DNA of 64,000 nt from Rhodospirillaceae bacterium (GTDB lineage: Bacteria; Pseudomonadota; Alphaproteobacteria; Rhodospirillales; UBA2165): positions 1 to 64,000 of the forward strand of contig PBNV01000057.1 of NCBI GenBank assembly GCA_002723345.1, in the 5' to 3' direction. This document shows positions 1 through 8,586 of the stretch, one piece after another. How positions within the stretch are numbered: position 1 is the stretch's first letter; every line of letters begins with the position of its first letter. The notes beneath the pieces were generated by a model. The model was given only the letters and a program-made list of their open reading frames with translations. It ran no database searches and was not told the origin of the DNA. Both the position numbers and the translations under genes were made by a program.

Positions 1-44
1 CCATGCTCTTGGACGAACTGACAGTCGGTGGCACGGAGGTCTAA
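1..44 (+). CDS. 3' end of an upstream gene (partial)
   Basis: The first 44 bases hold an open frame that runs in from the left edge and stops at TAA 42-44; the visible tail reads MLLDELTVGGTEV. The next gene begins 2 nt later and its Shine-Dalgarno (GGAGG, 35-39) lies inside this frame, which suggests translational coupling in one operon. Too little is visible to name a family, and the frame could be fortuitous. Confidence 0.4.
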   Translation, partial: MLLDELTVGGTEV

Positions 45-46
45 CT

Positions 47-1066
47 TTGAGCTCGAACCTCTCCAACCGGCGCTGGGTGCTGGCGGATTATCCAAAAGGC
101 ATGCCGAATGAAAGTCATTTTTGCCTGCAGGAAAACGTTGAAGTGCCGGCTATTAAGGATGGAGAAATTCTGGTTCACGCACGTTATTTATCCGTAGACC
201 CTTATATGCGGGGCCGTATCGCGCCAGGCCCAAATTATGCGGCGGGTGTGGTACCGGGCGGCCTGATGCAGGGCGGCGGTGTTGGTGAAGTGATTGAGAG
301 CCGCTCGCCGGCCTATAAGGAAGGCGACATCATTGAAACTCGGGATTTCGGTTGGCAGGAATACGCGGTGCTCGGCCCAAAGAGCAATATCACCAAAGTG
401 GATCCGGCTCTGGCGCCCATCCAAAGTTCCCTAGGTTATCTGGGTATGCCCGGGCTGACTGCTTATTTTGGCCTTTTTAAGGTGATTAATGCACAACCGG
501 GTGACACTATTTTGGTCTCTGCTGCGTCTGGCGCGGTCGGGCAAGTGGTCGGTCAATTGGGTGCTGCTCATGGCTGTAGGATGGTGGCCGTTGCGTCCTC
601 GGCGGAAAAATTGGCGTGGTGTAATCAAATCGGCTACGACGCCGGAGTGAATTACCGATCAACGTCGGACCTTTCGGGCGCCCTCAGGGCGGCCTGTCCC
701 GACGGGGTAAATGGCTTTTTTGATAATACCGCAGGGCCCATCCATGACGCTGTGATGGAGAATTTGGCGCCGAGAGCCCGGATTGCCATTTGCGGTACAG
801 TGTCCTTGGCCGACCGGCTCGGCTCGCCGGACGTCGGCCCTCGCTATCACCGCCAAATCCTCGTTTCCCGCGCCCGCGTTCAAGGGTTTCTTGTCTTTGA
901 TTTTGTCGACGATTATCCAGAGGCGAGGGCCCATATTGCTAAATTGGTGCAGCTCGGTGACTTTCAATTTAAGGAAGACGTCTCCGAAGGTATTGGCAAC
1001 ATGGCAGCAGCTTTTCTGAAATTGTTGCATAGTGAGAATTTCGGAAAACAACTGATTAAAGTGTGA
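47..1066 (+). CDS. NADP-dependent MDR-family oxidoreductase
   Basis: This is a 339-residue zinc-independent medium-chain dehydrogenase/reductase of the leukotriene-B4-dehydrogenase / CurA type, which reduces the double bond of enones or enals with NADPH. The N-terminal GroES-like half contains the SVDPYMRGRI segment typical of this subgroup, and the Rossmann half begins at AASGAVGQVVGQ (about residues 158-169). No structural zinc cysteine cluster is seen, as expected for the group. TTG at 47 is chosen because GGAGG lies 7 nt upstream and no ATG fits. The following alpha/beta hydrolase and amidohydrolase point the same way and may belong to the same catabolic set. The substrate cannot be told from sequence. 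Confidence 0.88.
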   Translation: MSSNLSNRRWVLADYPKGMPNESHFCLQENVEVPAIKDGEILVHARYLSVDPYMRGRIAPGPNYAAGVVPGGLMQGGGVGEVIESRSPAYKEGDIIETRDFGWQEYAVLGPKSNITKVDPALAPIQSSLGYLGMPGLTAYFGLFKVINAQPGDTILVSAASGAVGQVVGQLGAAHGCRMVAVASSAEKLAWCNQIGYDAGVNYRSTSDLSGALRAACPDGVNGFFDNTAGPIHDAVMENLAPRARIAICGTVSLADRLGSPDVGPRYHRQILVSRARVQGFLVFDFVDDYPEARAHIAKLVQLGDFQFKEDVSEGIGNMAAAFLKLLHSENFGKQLIKV

Positions 1067-1157
1067 CGGCGTGTCTGCCATTATCGGACAGAAGCCGCTT
1101 CCCTCATCGCTTAACTAATTGCGTGACCTCTCTTTCGTGCTCCCTTAACCTCATGAA

Positions 1158-1880
1158 ATGGCAGTATTTGTTTTTGTTCACGGAGCCTTTCATGGCGGCT
1201 GGTGTTGGGACCGGGTTACTCCGCTTCTGGAAGCCAGGGGTCATACGGTGTTTGCGCCGGATATGCCCGCCCATGGCGCGGATCAAATGGATGCAGCTGA
1301 CGTTACCCTGGCGGACTATGTCACGCGGGTCGGCGTGGTGCTCAGTCAGGCACCTAGTCCAGTTCATCTGGTTGGGCACTCCCTAGGCGGCATTACGATA
1401 ACGCAGGCGGGTGAAGATTATCCGGGGCTAATTTCCAAGCTGGTTTATCTGACTGCATTTATTCCCGGTGATAATGAGAGCCGTTTCGACTTGGATGGCG
1501 GCGGAGCTGAGGGCTCGCTCACCGGAAATTACCGGATTTTTTCCAGCGATAAAAAGACCATGGTCATTGCTGACGAAGGGATTAAACCAACTTTTTACGC
1601 CGATTGTGATGAGGAGACGGTATCCTGGGTCAAGGAAAGACTATGTCCCCAAGCCACCGTCATCGCCCAGACCAAGGTGCGGACAAGTGACGCTCGCTGG
1701 GGGTCGATCCCTCGGGTTTACATCGAATGCACAGAAGATCGTGCTATTCCCATTTCCCAGCAGCGGGCGTGCTGGGAAAGGCACCCGTGTGCCCCGGTCA
1801 TCACTATGGGGACCAGCCATTCCCCTTTCATGTCTGCGCCTGAGATATTGGCGGACCACCTCCATCGACTTGCCGATTGA
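1158..1880 (+). CDS. Alpha/beta hydrolase (MES/salicylate-esterase-like)
   Basis: A 240-residue compact alpha/beta hydrolase, probably an esterase. The oxyanion segment FVHGAFHGGWCWD near the N-terminus, the nucleophile elbow GHSLGG (about residues 73-78), an acidic residue in ECTEDRAIP and the His in TSHSPFM near the C-terminus make a complete Ser-Asp-His triad. The HGAxHGGWCW pattern is shared with plant methylesterase and hydroxynitrile-lyase relatives and their bacterial homologues. No clear Shine-Dalgarno precedes the ATG. It lies between an oxidoreductase and an amidohydrolase on the same strand, consistent with turnover of an ester or lactone intermediate, but the substrate is unknown. 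Confidence 0.85.
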   Translation: MAVFVFVHGAFHGGWCWDRVTPLLEARGHTVFAPDMPAHGADQMDAADVTLADYVTRVGVVLSQAPSPVHLVGHSLGGITITQAGEDYPGLISKLVYLTAFIPGDNESRFDLDGGGAEGSLTGNYRIFSSDKKTMVIADEGIKPTFYADCDEETVSWVKERLCPQATVIAQTKVRTSDARWGSIPRVYIECTEDRAIPISQQRACWERHPCAPVITMGTSHSPFMSAPEILADHLHRLAD

Positions 1881-1963
1881 AAAAAAGCGTCTGGCACGGT
1901 AGAGACGATCAGCTTAATTGCCGATCATACGTATTAGACACCAGTCCTTCCGAGGAAATATCT

Positions 1964-3076
1964 ATGTTTTTCAAATGTCAGGCCCCAGGCCACGTCCACC
2001 ACAACCAAGCCGCCCACGCGCCCGCTGGCCATGCTCAGACCGTCAGTGATGGAAAAAAGCACTTCACCGTTGACATCCACTGCCATCTCCATGTCGCGGA
2101 AGCGGATGAGATGCTGAAGAGCCTGTCCCCTAGAGATACAGGCCGCACCATGGTGGATACCAATCCGATTACGGCGGAGATTAATAAAAAGCAGCAGACC
2201 ACGATTTGGCCGCAGCTAACAGACGCTGATGTGCGCCTCAAAGACATGGACGTACAGGGCGTGGATGTGCAGGCGGTTTCTCCGTCGCCATTTCACTATA
2301 ACTACGCTTATGACGCGGAATTCGCTCGGGGTACGTCAAAAGTGGTTAATGATAAAGTGGCAGAAATGGTCGCAAGCCATCCAGACCGCTTTGTCGGTCT
2401 CTGCACAGTACCTCTACAGGATTGTGATATGGCCATTGAGGAATTGAACCGATGCATTGGGGAAAATGGGTTCAAAGGGGTGGAGATTTCCACCAACGTG
2501 CGGGGTCAGGACCTGACCCGTGCCGGTCTCGAGCGGTTTTTTGCCCGTGTGGAGGAGTTGGATACCCTAATCTTTATGCATCCCATCGGAACATCGTTTA
2601 AGGATCGCATGGATGATCATTATTTCCGAAATACAATTGGTCATCCTCTCGAGTCAGCGCTTGCTGTGGGGCATTTAGTATTCGATGGTTATCTTGATAA
2701 ATTTCCGGGGCTGAAGGTATGTATTGCGCATGGTGGTGGCTATATCCCAGCTTATTACGGACGGTTCGATCACCCGTACCACCTTCGGGACGACTGTAGG
2801 GTGAACATTGACCGGGCGCCCACGGATGTGATGAAGCAGCTTTACTTTGATACCGTGGTATTCACGGAAACCCAGCTCCGCCACATGATCGAGGTATGGG
2901 GCCCGGATCACGTCGTGATGGGAACAGATTATCCGTATGATATGGCGGAAACAGACCCGGTTGGCCACGTGGAGGCCGTCCAAGGCCTCAGTGATGGGGA
3001 CAAAGCCCAGATAATGGGTGGCAATGCAGCACATCTCTTAAACATCGACGCTTCCGCGTTTGCTTCTGCCTCGTAA
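1964..3076 (+). CDS. Amidohydrolase-2 family (ACMSD-like) metal-dependent hydrolase/decarboxylase
   Basis: A 370-residue TIM-barrel protein of the amidohydrolase-2 family, which includes aminocarboxymuconate-semialdehyde decarboxylase and gamma-resorcylate-type decarboxylases. The HxH metal motif is in VDIHCHLH near the N-terminus; a histidine in FMHPIG, one in IAHGGGYIP and an aspartate in MGTDYPYDM complete the usual metal site. The frame is open back to 1877, but ATG 1964 is preferred: a GAGGAAA sequence lies just upstream and the extra 29 residues look non-native. It may be a non-oxidative decarboxylase or a ring-product hydrolase working with the two upstream genes. The precise reaction is not deducible. 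Confidence 0.85.
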   Translation: MFFKCQAPGHVHHNQAAHAPAGHAQTVSDGKKHFTVDIHCHLHVAEADEMLKSLSPRDTGRTMVDTNPITAEINKKQQTTIWPQLTDADVRLKDMDVQGVDVQAVSPSPFHYNYAYDAEFARGTSKVVNDKVAEMVASHPDRFVGLCTVPLQDCDMAIEELNRCIGENGFKGVEISTNVRGQDLTRAGLERFFARVEELDTLIFMHPIGTSFKDRMDDHYFRNTIGHPLESALAVGHLVFDGYLDKFPGLKVCIAHGGGYIPAYYGRFDHPYHLRDDCRVNIDRAPTDVMKQLYFDTVVFTETQLRHMIEVWGPDHVVMGTDYPYDMAETDPVGHVEAVQGLSDGDKAQIMGGNAAHLLNIDASAFASAS

Positions 3077-3192
3077 CGAAATTTCAAAGCAGGTACGCTT
3101 TCAGGATTGGCGGGCGGCCTATCACAGTCTGGAAAAGTTCCTTCCGGATTACCCTATTGCCCCGTTACGGCGACTCGGGCAGGATTCCCAGC

Positions 3193-4284
3193 ATGGATGT
3201 TTTGGAAATCCTTTTCCTTATCGCCGGTGTTTTATTGATCGCTGTGCTGTTCCTGGTCTTTCGGGGTGATAGGTCGCGCAAGGAGGTAAACCGGCAGCTC
3301 TCCCAAATGGGAGATATGGCAGAACGCTTGTCGGCGTCTCATTTGGAACTCTCCGGGCGTTTGCAGCAAAGCCAGCAGGATATGAACGAGCGGCTCGAGG
3401 CGCTCTCAAAACGGATGGGTGACGGGCTCACCCAGCAGACAGAAAAAACCGGTCAGACGTTGAAAGAACTTCATGAGCGTTTGGCAGTTATTGACGCGGC
3501 GCAGCAGAAAATAACGGTCCTCTCTCAGCAGGTCGTGGGGCTGCAAGATATCCTGTCCAATAAACAAGCGCGCGGTGCTTTTGGCGAACTCCAGCTCAAC
3601 GATTTGGTATCATCCATTCTGCCACCCTCGGCTTATGAATTTCAGGTGCAGATGTCGAATGGCACCCGGGCGGACTGTTTGCTGACCCTCCCCAATCCGC
3701 CAGGCTCCATTGTCATCGACTCAAAGTTTCCCTTGGAGAGCTATCACGTCTTTCGGAATGCCGAGGACGATGAGACCCGCCAAAAAGCACTCCGGGGCTT
3801 TGGGGCGGCTGTGACTAAGCATGTCAGAGATATAAGCGAAAAATATATTGTGCCCGGCGAGACAGCTGAGTCTGCAATGATGTTTCTGCCCTCCGAAGCA
3901 GTCTATGCCGAACTCCATGCCAGTCTGCCGAACGTGGTCGAGAGGTCCTATCGGGTGAAAGTATGGATTGTCTCCCCGACCACCCTGATGGCTACACTCA
4001 ATACCGTCCGGGCCGTCCTCAAGGATGTTCACATGCGCGAGCAGGCCGGGGTGATCCAGGGGGAGGTCTATAAATTGCTAGAAGATGTGTCCCGGATTGA
4101 TGACCGGGTGGGCAAATTACAGCGCCACATTGGGCAGGCAGATGATGATCTTCGTCAGATTAGGATTTCCACTGATAAGGTGACGAAGCGTGGCGAGCGC
4201 ATTAGCGAAGTCGAGATGGGCGAAGACCTATCGGCCGATGAAATTATTGATACTCCTCGGCCCCGCCTCGTGGATGATGCCTGA
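3193..4284 (+). CDS. rmuC: RmuC-family DNA recombination protein
   Basis: A 363-residue RmuC homologue. An N-terminal membrane anchor (EILFLIAGVLLIAVLFLVF, about residues 4-22) is followed by a long coiled coil and then the conserved C-terminal nuclease-like domain, with segments such as RGAFGELQL, IDSKFPLESY and MFLPSEAVYAEL. In E. coli RmuC limits recombination-linked inversions; the domain is related to PD-(D/E)xK nucleases. The open frame extends to a TTG at 3157, but ATG 3193 directly precedes the transmembrane helix and gives the usual RmuC length. It sits alone between the amidohydrolase and ubiA. Confidence 0.93.
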   Translation: MDVLEILFLIAGVLLIAVLFLVFRGDRSRKEVNRQLSQMGDMAERLSASHLELSGRLQQSQQDMNERLEALSKRMGDGLTQQTEKTGQTLKELHERLAVIDAAQQKITVLSQQVVGLQDILSNKQARGAFGELQLNDLVSSILPPSAYEFQVQMSNGTRADCLLTLPNPPGSIVIDSKFPLESYHVFRNAEDDETRQKALRGFGAAVTKHVRDISEKYIVPGETAESAMMFLPSEAVYAELHASLPNVVERSYRVKVWIVSPTTLMATLNTVRAVLKDVHMREQAGVIQGEVYKLLEDVSRIDDRVGKLQRHIGQADDDLRQIRISTDKVTKRGERISEVEMGEDLSADEIIDTPRPRLVDDA

Positions 4285-4379
4285 CCTCTCTCAGGGGTTA
4301 ACCGGCAGTCTATAGGGCGGGGATTAAAATTCCTCGTTCATAGATTGCTTGCCGTGGCCTAACTCACAATAATGGGCAG

Positions 4380-5330
4380 ATGACCGAGACAGCTAAAAGC
4401 GAGGCCGTGGCCGCAAGTGATATCCCGAAAGGTGCCTGGGTGGATAAATACCTGCCGGCCAGGCTTCGGCCCTACGCCCGCATAGCGCGGTTCGATCGGC
4501 CCATCGGAACCTGGCTGCTTTTATTTCCCGGATGGTGGTCAGTTTCGCTGGCGACTGCAGACTGGTCGCCGGGGGCTAGCGGCGTTGGTCAAACCTTGTG
4601 GTTTTTTGTTCTGTTCGGCATTGGCGCCGCAGTGATGCGTGGTGCGGGATGCACATTTAATGACATTTCCGACCGGGAGTTTGATGCCAAGGTGGCACGA
4701 ACGGCAGACCGCCCGATCCCTTCCGGCGCTGTAAGTGTCCGCCAGGCGATCTTCTATCTAGTCGCTTTGAGTCTAATCGGATGTCTCATCCTCATCCAAT
4801 TTAATCCATTCGCCATTGGCCTCGGAGCCGCGTCACTCTTGTTGGTTGCTGTTTACCCATTTATGAAGCGGATTACTCATTGGCCCCAGTTTTTCTTGGG
4901 TTTGACCTTTAACTGGGGTGCACTGTTGGGATGGGCAGTCGTGCGAGGTGATGTTCAGGCGCCGGCTCTTATTCTTTATGCGGGCGGTATTTTTTGGACT
5001 CTTGGATACGATACTATTTATGCGCATCAGGATAAGGAGGATGATTTAATTCTCGGTGTGAAGTCATTAGCGCTGAGGCTAGGCGCTCACACACGGCCTT
5101 GGCTAGGAGTCTTTTATGTCGCGGCGGTCGCCCTGGTCGGCCTGTCGGGATGGCTCATGCACTTGAGCTGGCCATTTTATGGGGCGTTGGGTCTCGCCGC
5201 TCTTCAGGCCGGCTGGCAGGTGGCTACCGTCTCAATCAATAATCCGGATGATTGCTTGTGCAAATTTAAATCCAACCGGCTGTTTGGTTGGCTGGTCCTG
5301 GCCGGGTTTATCCTCGGTCAAATCATATAA
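4380..5330 (+). CDS. ubiA: 4-hydroxybenzoate polyprenyltransferase
   Basis: A 316-residue integral membrane prenyltransferase that attaches the polyprenyl tail to 4-hydroxybenzoate in ubiquinone biosynthesis. Both aspartate-rich Mg-diphosphate motifs are present: NDISDREFD with the following TADRPIPSG, and YDTIYAHQDKEDD. Multiple hydrophobic helices cover the rest, and FKSNRLFGWLVLAG near the C-terminus is typical of UbiA. The hydrophilic N-terminus (about 35 residues) is slightly long. Two COQ7-type ubiquinone genes lie elsewhere in the window. Confidence 0.95.
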   Translation: MTETAKSEAVAASDIPKGAWVDKYLPARLRPYARIARFDRPIGTWLLLFPGWWSVSLATADWSPGASGVGQTLWFFVLFGIGAAVMRGAGCTFNDISDREFDAKVARTADRPIPSGAVSVRQAIFYLVALSLIGCLILIQFNPFAIGLGAASLLLVAVYPFMKRITHWPQFFLGLTFNWGALLGWAVVRGDVQAPALILYAGGIFWTLGYDTIYAHQDKEDDLILGVKSLALRLGAHTRPWLGVFYVAAVALVGLSGWLMHLSWPFYGALGLAALQAGWQVATVSINNPDDCLCKFKSNRLFGWLVLAGFILGQII

Positions 5331-5364
5331 TGCTAAATATATAACGCATTACAGTTGGTTCCCT

Positions 5365-5749
5365 ATAATCACGGTCCATGCCAGGTTGGCATCAGTGAAC
5401 GAATATAATGTCCGACGGTTTCTCGCCATTCTGAGCAGGACTTTGCGCTCATGGAACTGGATATGTATGTCGGTGAACACAAAAAGCCACCGTTCCTATC
5501 GCTCTACCCCATCCGTCAAATGCTAGCGTTAAAAGCCAGCCGCGTGCTGGGGTTATGGACGGATATTTGAGTGGCCGTGCTTGGCTTGCCGCAGATCACG
5601 GAACAATCGCAGACATTTCGTGCTTTGGTTCTATCGCAATATTACCTGACTACGTATATGAGAGGGTTAACTTGGATAACCTGACGGCTTGGCCTGTTAG
5701 CTTGCGTGCTCTTTTCGGTGCCATTGATCCGGAGAGCTACCCTCTTTAA
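5365..5749 (+). pseudogene. Degraded glutathione S-transferase gene
   Basis: Three short frames together resemble a broken GST. The first (from about 5365) reads ITVHARLAS then NVRRFLAILS, the start of a GST thioredoxin domain. The second (ATG 5451 to TGA 5568-5570) reads ELDMYVGEHKKPPFLSLYP, the beta2-alpha2 region ending where NPxGQVP would be. The third (5555-5749) reads YLSGRAWLAADHGTIADIS, the N-capping region of the all-helical C-terminal domain. About 70 central residues are missing and at least two frame changes are needed. The intact GST genes at 8587 and 23009 show the family is otherwise maintained here. Confidence 0.65.
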
Positions 5750-6517
5750 TGGATTAATGCGCGAGCAGCGACCACGTTTCTACCCGATACATCTCTCTGA
5801 ATAAAATAAGGATGCGGCTAGTGCGCGCATCCTTATTTAAGTCATTGATATGGAAAAGCGTTAGATTGCTATTCCTGTTTGCCGCCAGGTCGACGTGCTT
5901 TTGCAATCTGGGCATACACGTTCGCCAATATGATTTGATTGGAACATGTCAGAGCACATTAGGCACTTTCTAACCTTTGGCTGTAAATTTTCAGCCTGCG
6001 GTTTTTTGTTCATCTCAGAGCGGGATGCCATTACGGACCTCCATAGGCATTACGTTTATACTAACCATTTGGTTATTGGTTTCTCTTCCCAGCCTGCGAT
6101 TGGCAAAAGTAATAAATACCCTTCGGAACTTTTGCTCCGTTTTAAAGCCTCTTTTGACTGGATAGACCTACTATATAGTCGAAATCGAGCTTATTCTACC
6201 CCTGCAAAAATTGCATAGCTTGTATGAGGAATTGTATGGCCGAAAACTGGCGGAATTCCAGCGTTGTCAATCTTCTTTACGATTAAGGTCCCCTAAAAAT
6301 ATTGGATAGGCAGTCCTTATCATTACTTTTTAATTATGTAAAAAAATTCCAAATAAATGATTAAAACCCTCAAAGGAGGCTAGGGATTTAAGCCTGACAA
6401 TATGGTCAAATGTCAGTCGGAAAAGTAATGTTATAAATTTGCCTTTTAACTGCGTATGTTTCACCCTGTCTACTAACTTTTGTTGATGTTTATATCCAAT
6501 TTTTTGGGTCTAAGTTT
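5750..6517. other. Gene-poor AT-rich stretch with possible remnants
   Basis: No convincing gene is seen in these 770 bases. A minus-strand reading that ends at the TAG complement of 5869-5871 gives a plausible C-terminal tail (NVYAQIAKARRPGGKQE) followed 30 nt later by the hairpin at 5804-5838, as if a truncated minus-strand gene had kept its terminator; a stop lies only about 29 codons upstream. A 90-codon plus frame at 5946-6218 has no recognisable motif. From about 6220 the sequence is very AT-rich and leads into the methyltransferase gene. Confidence 0.4.
5804..5838. terminator. Perfect 13-bp stem-loop, terminator-like
   Basis: AAATAAGGATGCG (5804-5816) pairs perfectly with CGCATCCTTATTT (5826-5838) around a 9-nt loop. 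A-rich sequence on the left and T-rich sequence on the right make it look like a bidirectional factor-independent terminator. It follows the GST remnant on the plus strand and a possible gene remnant on the minus strand. Confidence 0.55.
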
Positions 6518-7453
6518 TTGAAATCAAATTATGGTAGTCTTGACGAGGAAGACTTTTCGTGTCGCCTAGACATGGATATCAACGAGGTTTTATCGGTTAC
6601 TGACAAGTTTCCTTTACCCACGATGGCCTATCGATTGGCTGGCGAGGATGAGAGATTAGATTTTTATAAAACTTTGGTCGATTACCTAAAGCTAACCGAA
6701 CATACAAGCGGTGTAGAATTAGAACTTGGACATTGGAACACTGAGTGGGGGAAGGTTCTAGATAGGGTTAGGACCTACGGCCCTAGTATTGATAATCTTC
6801 GCCCCAATTATTTTCGTTACCGGACGTTGAGACTGGACGGTGAATTTGTTTTCACCAACGACCCGTTTTTTGAGCATCACGCTTACGTAATTTTTCTTAG
6901 GCTTTTGTTCTCAAAGTATCTGTCAGGCCAGAATAAAATAGTGGATCTCGGCTGTGGATCAGGTACTAGTCTCTTTCTTTTAGACCAGATGAAAATTGGA
7001 ACAGAACTTATCGGGGCAGACTGTATAGAGGAGGCGCAAGAAACCGTAAACATTATTGGTCGTGCAACAACTTCTAATATTCGTGGGTTACCTTTCAACA
7101 TGAAAACATTGGAAGGTGGAGAAGCACTAAATCTTGCGGGGGCAGCGGTAATTACGCTTCATTCGATGGAACAGTTAGGTAAGGATTACAACAACCTGTT
7201 GGACTTTCTAATCGCGGCGGGCCCCAGTCTTGTTCTTCATTTGGAGCCAATAGAGGAATTTTACGACAGCGCGCGCCTTTTCGATAAATTAGCACTTACA
7301 CATCATCGTCAGAGGGGGTATTTGACGGGGTATTTGACGAAAATCAGAAAACTAGCCGCACAAAAGCGGATAGAAATTTTTGCTGAGAAACGTCTCGAGT
7401 TTGGCAGCACTTGGCATGAGGCCTATAGCCTTATCGTGTGGAGGCCAATATGA
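6518..7453 (+). CDS. SAM-dependent methyltransferase-like protein, AT-rich
   Basis: A 311-residue protein whose central part (about residues 130-230) has a class I methyltransferase fold: KIVDLGCGSGTS is motif I, ELIGADCIEEAQE the motif II acidic strand, and AAVITLHSMEQLG sits at the post-motif position with the LHxxEQ look of small-molecule O-methyltransferases. The first 120 residues are not recognised and may be a substrate or dimerisation region. TTG 6518 gives the longest frame but has no good Shine-Dalgarno; ATG 6572 is an alternative. The stop overlaps the next start (ATGA), so the two genes are probably co-translated. Base composition is clearly lower in GC than the neighbours, suggesting acquisition by transfer. 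Confidence 0.7.
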   Translation: MKSNYGSLDEEDFSCRLDMDINEVLSVTDKFPLPTMAYRLAGEDERLDFYKTLVDYLKLTEHTSGVELELGHWNTEWGKVLDRVRTYGPSIDNLRPNYFRYRTLRLDGEFVFTNDPFFEHHAYVIFLRLLFSKYLSGQNKIVDLGCGSGTSLFLLDQMKIGTELIGADCIEEAQETVNIIGRATTSNIRGLPFNMKTLEGGEALNLAGAAVITLHSMEQLGKDYNNLLDFLIAAGPSLVLHLEPIEEFYDSARLFDKLALTHHRQRGYLTGYLTKIRKLAAQKRIEIFAEKRLEFGSTWHEAYSLIVWRPI

Positions 7454-8478
7454 TCACTGGAGATAGCTTTAATCTTGAGCAATTAGTGGATTTGCAGGGC
7501 AAGTGTTCCTATGCTCAAAAAAAAGCTATTTCTCATGAATTATCTAAAAGGATTAGACTCTATCTAGAAAACTCTAATATCTTCAATGACTACGATAATT
7601 TCCAACCTCGTCGAGACATAAAGAAAAGCGTAGAAACCTTAAATCACAATGGCTTTATCGAGTTGGGTTCACACCTCAATAAACGCCAAATTCTTGAGAC
7701 TAATAGCTACTTTAGCCAACTACCCTGCTATAATGCTCATTTAGTCTCAAAAAGTGATCTAGTTCCCCGCAAGTTAGATGCTGGTGCCACCAATTTTCCG
7801 TTCGGTTCGTTTAGAATGAACGATGTTATCGATGCTCCTTATATACTGGAGCTAGCCAATGCACCGGAAATGTTGGCACTTGCTTCCGAGTACCTCGGCT
7901 GTTTGCCTACACTCTACTCATTGAATGCATGGTGGTCATTTCCCGGCCATGAGGTGGAGGAAAAGATGACGCAGGGGTTTCACCGAGATGAGGATGACTT
8001 TAAGAATTGTGTCCTTTTTCTATATCTCACTGACACAGACGAAGGGTCTGGTGCTCATGAATACATTCGGGGTACCCACAGTCAGGATTTAACCAGAGAA
8101 TTATTAAAGGGTACTTCCTTTCCACTTATTAATATCGGCACAGACGAATCACCTCAATGGGTAAAGGTGGAATTTGAAGATTTGTTTGAGGGGGCTTGTT
8201 ATGGTGGTGACCGTATTTATGAGAGGATTTTTGGGGAGCAGATATCACAAATCAATGGCAAAGCTGGCGATGCATTCATATCTGATCCCTCGGGTTTACA
8301 TCGTGCCAAACCCCCAAAAGAATTTTCCAGGCTCATTGTCTGGATCCGTTATGGATATTACGAAAACAAAGCCTATCAAGCAGACGGTATTATCCCGGTA
8401 GATTTTGATTGGTCATCCGGCCGAATTCCAGACAGCAATCTCCACCGATATATTAATCGATTGGTATTAAGGGTCTGA
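7450..8478 (+). CDS. PhyH-family Fe(II)/2-oxoglutarate dioxygenase
   Basis: A 342-residue protein of the phytanoyl-CoA dioxygenase superfamily. The iron triad is visible as HRDEDD (His and Asp, about residues 177-180) and the distal His in DPSGLHRAKPP, followed by the downstream Arg in SRLIVWIRYG that usually binds 2-oxoglutarate. VLFLYLTDTDEGSGAHEYIRG is the characteristic beta-strand after the HxD. ATG 7450 is chosen over the in-frame GTG 7438 because GGAGG (7440-7444) is ideally spaced and the ATG overlaps the methyltransferase stop by 4 nt. Together the two genes look like a tailoring pair for a small molecule; the substrate is unknown. Confidence 0.8.
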   Translation: MITGDSFNLEQLVDLQGKCSYAQKKAISHELSKRIRLYLENSNIFNDYDNFQPRRDIKKSVETLNHNGFIELGSHLNKRQILETNSYFSQLPCYNAHLVSKSDLVPRKLDAGATNFPFGSFRMNDVIDAPYILELANAPEMLALASEYLGCLPTLYSLNAWWSFPGHEVEEKMTQGFHRDEDDFKNCVLFLYLTDTDEGSGAHEYIRGTHSQDLTRELLKGTSFPLINIGTDESPQWVKVEFEDLFEGACYGGDRIYERIFGEQISQINGKAGDAFISDPSGLHRAKPPKEFSRLIVWIRYGYYENKAYQADGIIPVDFDWSSGRIPDSNLHRYINRLVLRV

Positions 8479-8546
8479 AAAGAAGTATAAAAAATATAAG
8501 ATGAAATGAAAAATAAATGTAAGCCCAGAATTTTTTAATTCTACCC

Positions 8547-8568
8547 AAATTGCGAGCAATTTCTTTTT
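8547..8568 (+). terminator. Weak hairpin plus T-run after the PhyH gene
   Basis: AAATTG (8547-8552) and CAATTT (8557-8562) form a 6-bp stem with a CGAG loop, followed by CTTTTT. A second small hairpin (AGAATT/AATTCT, 8527-8542) lies just before it. Position between convergent genes fits a terminator; the low GC of the stem keeps confidence modest. Confidence 0.4.
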
Positions 8569-8586
8569 ATCTCCCGCGCGTGGACG

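Noticed and set aside
5946..6218. 90-codon plus-strand frame in the AT-rich stretch
   Set aside because: It has no motif or good Shine-Dalgarno, and a competing hydrophobic frame exists in the same place; it could not be supported as a gene.
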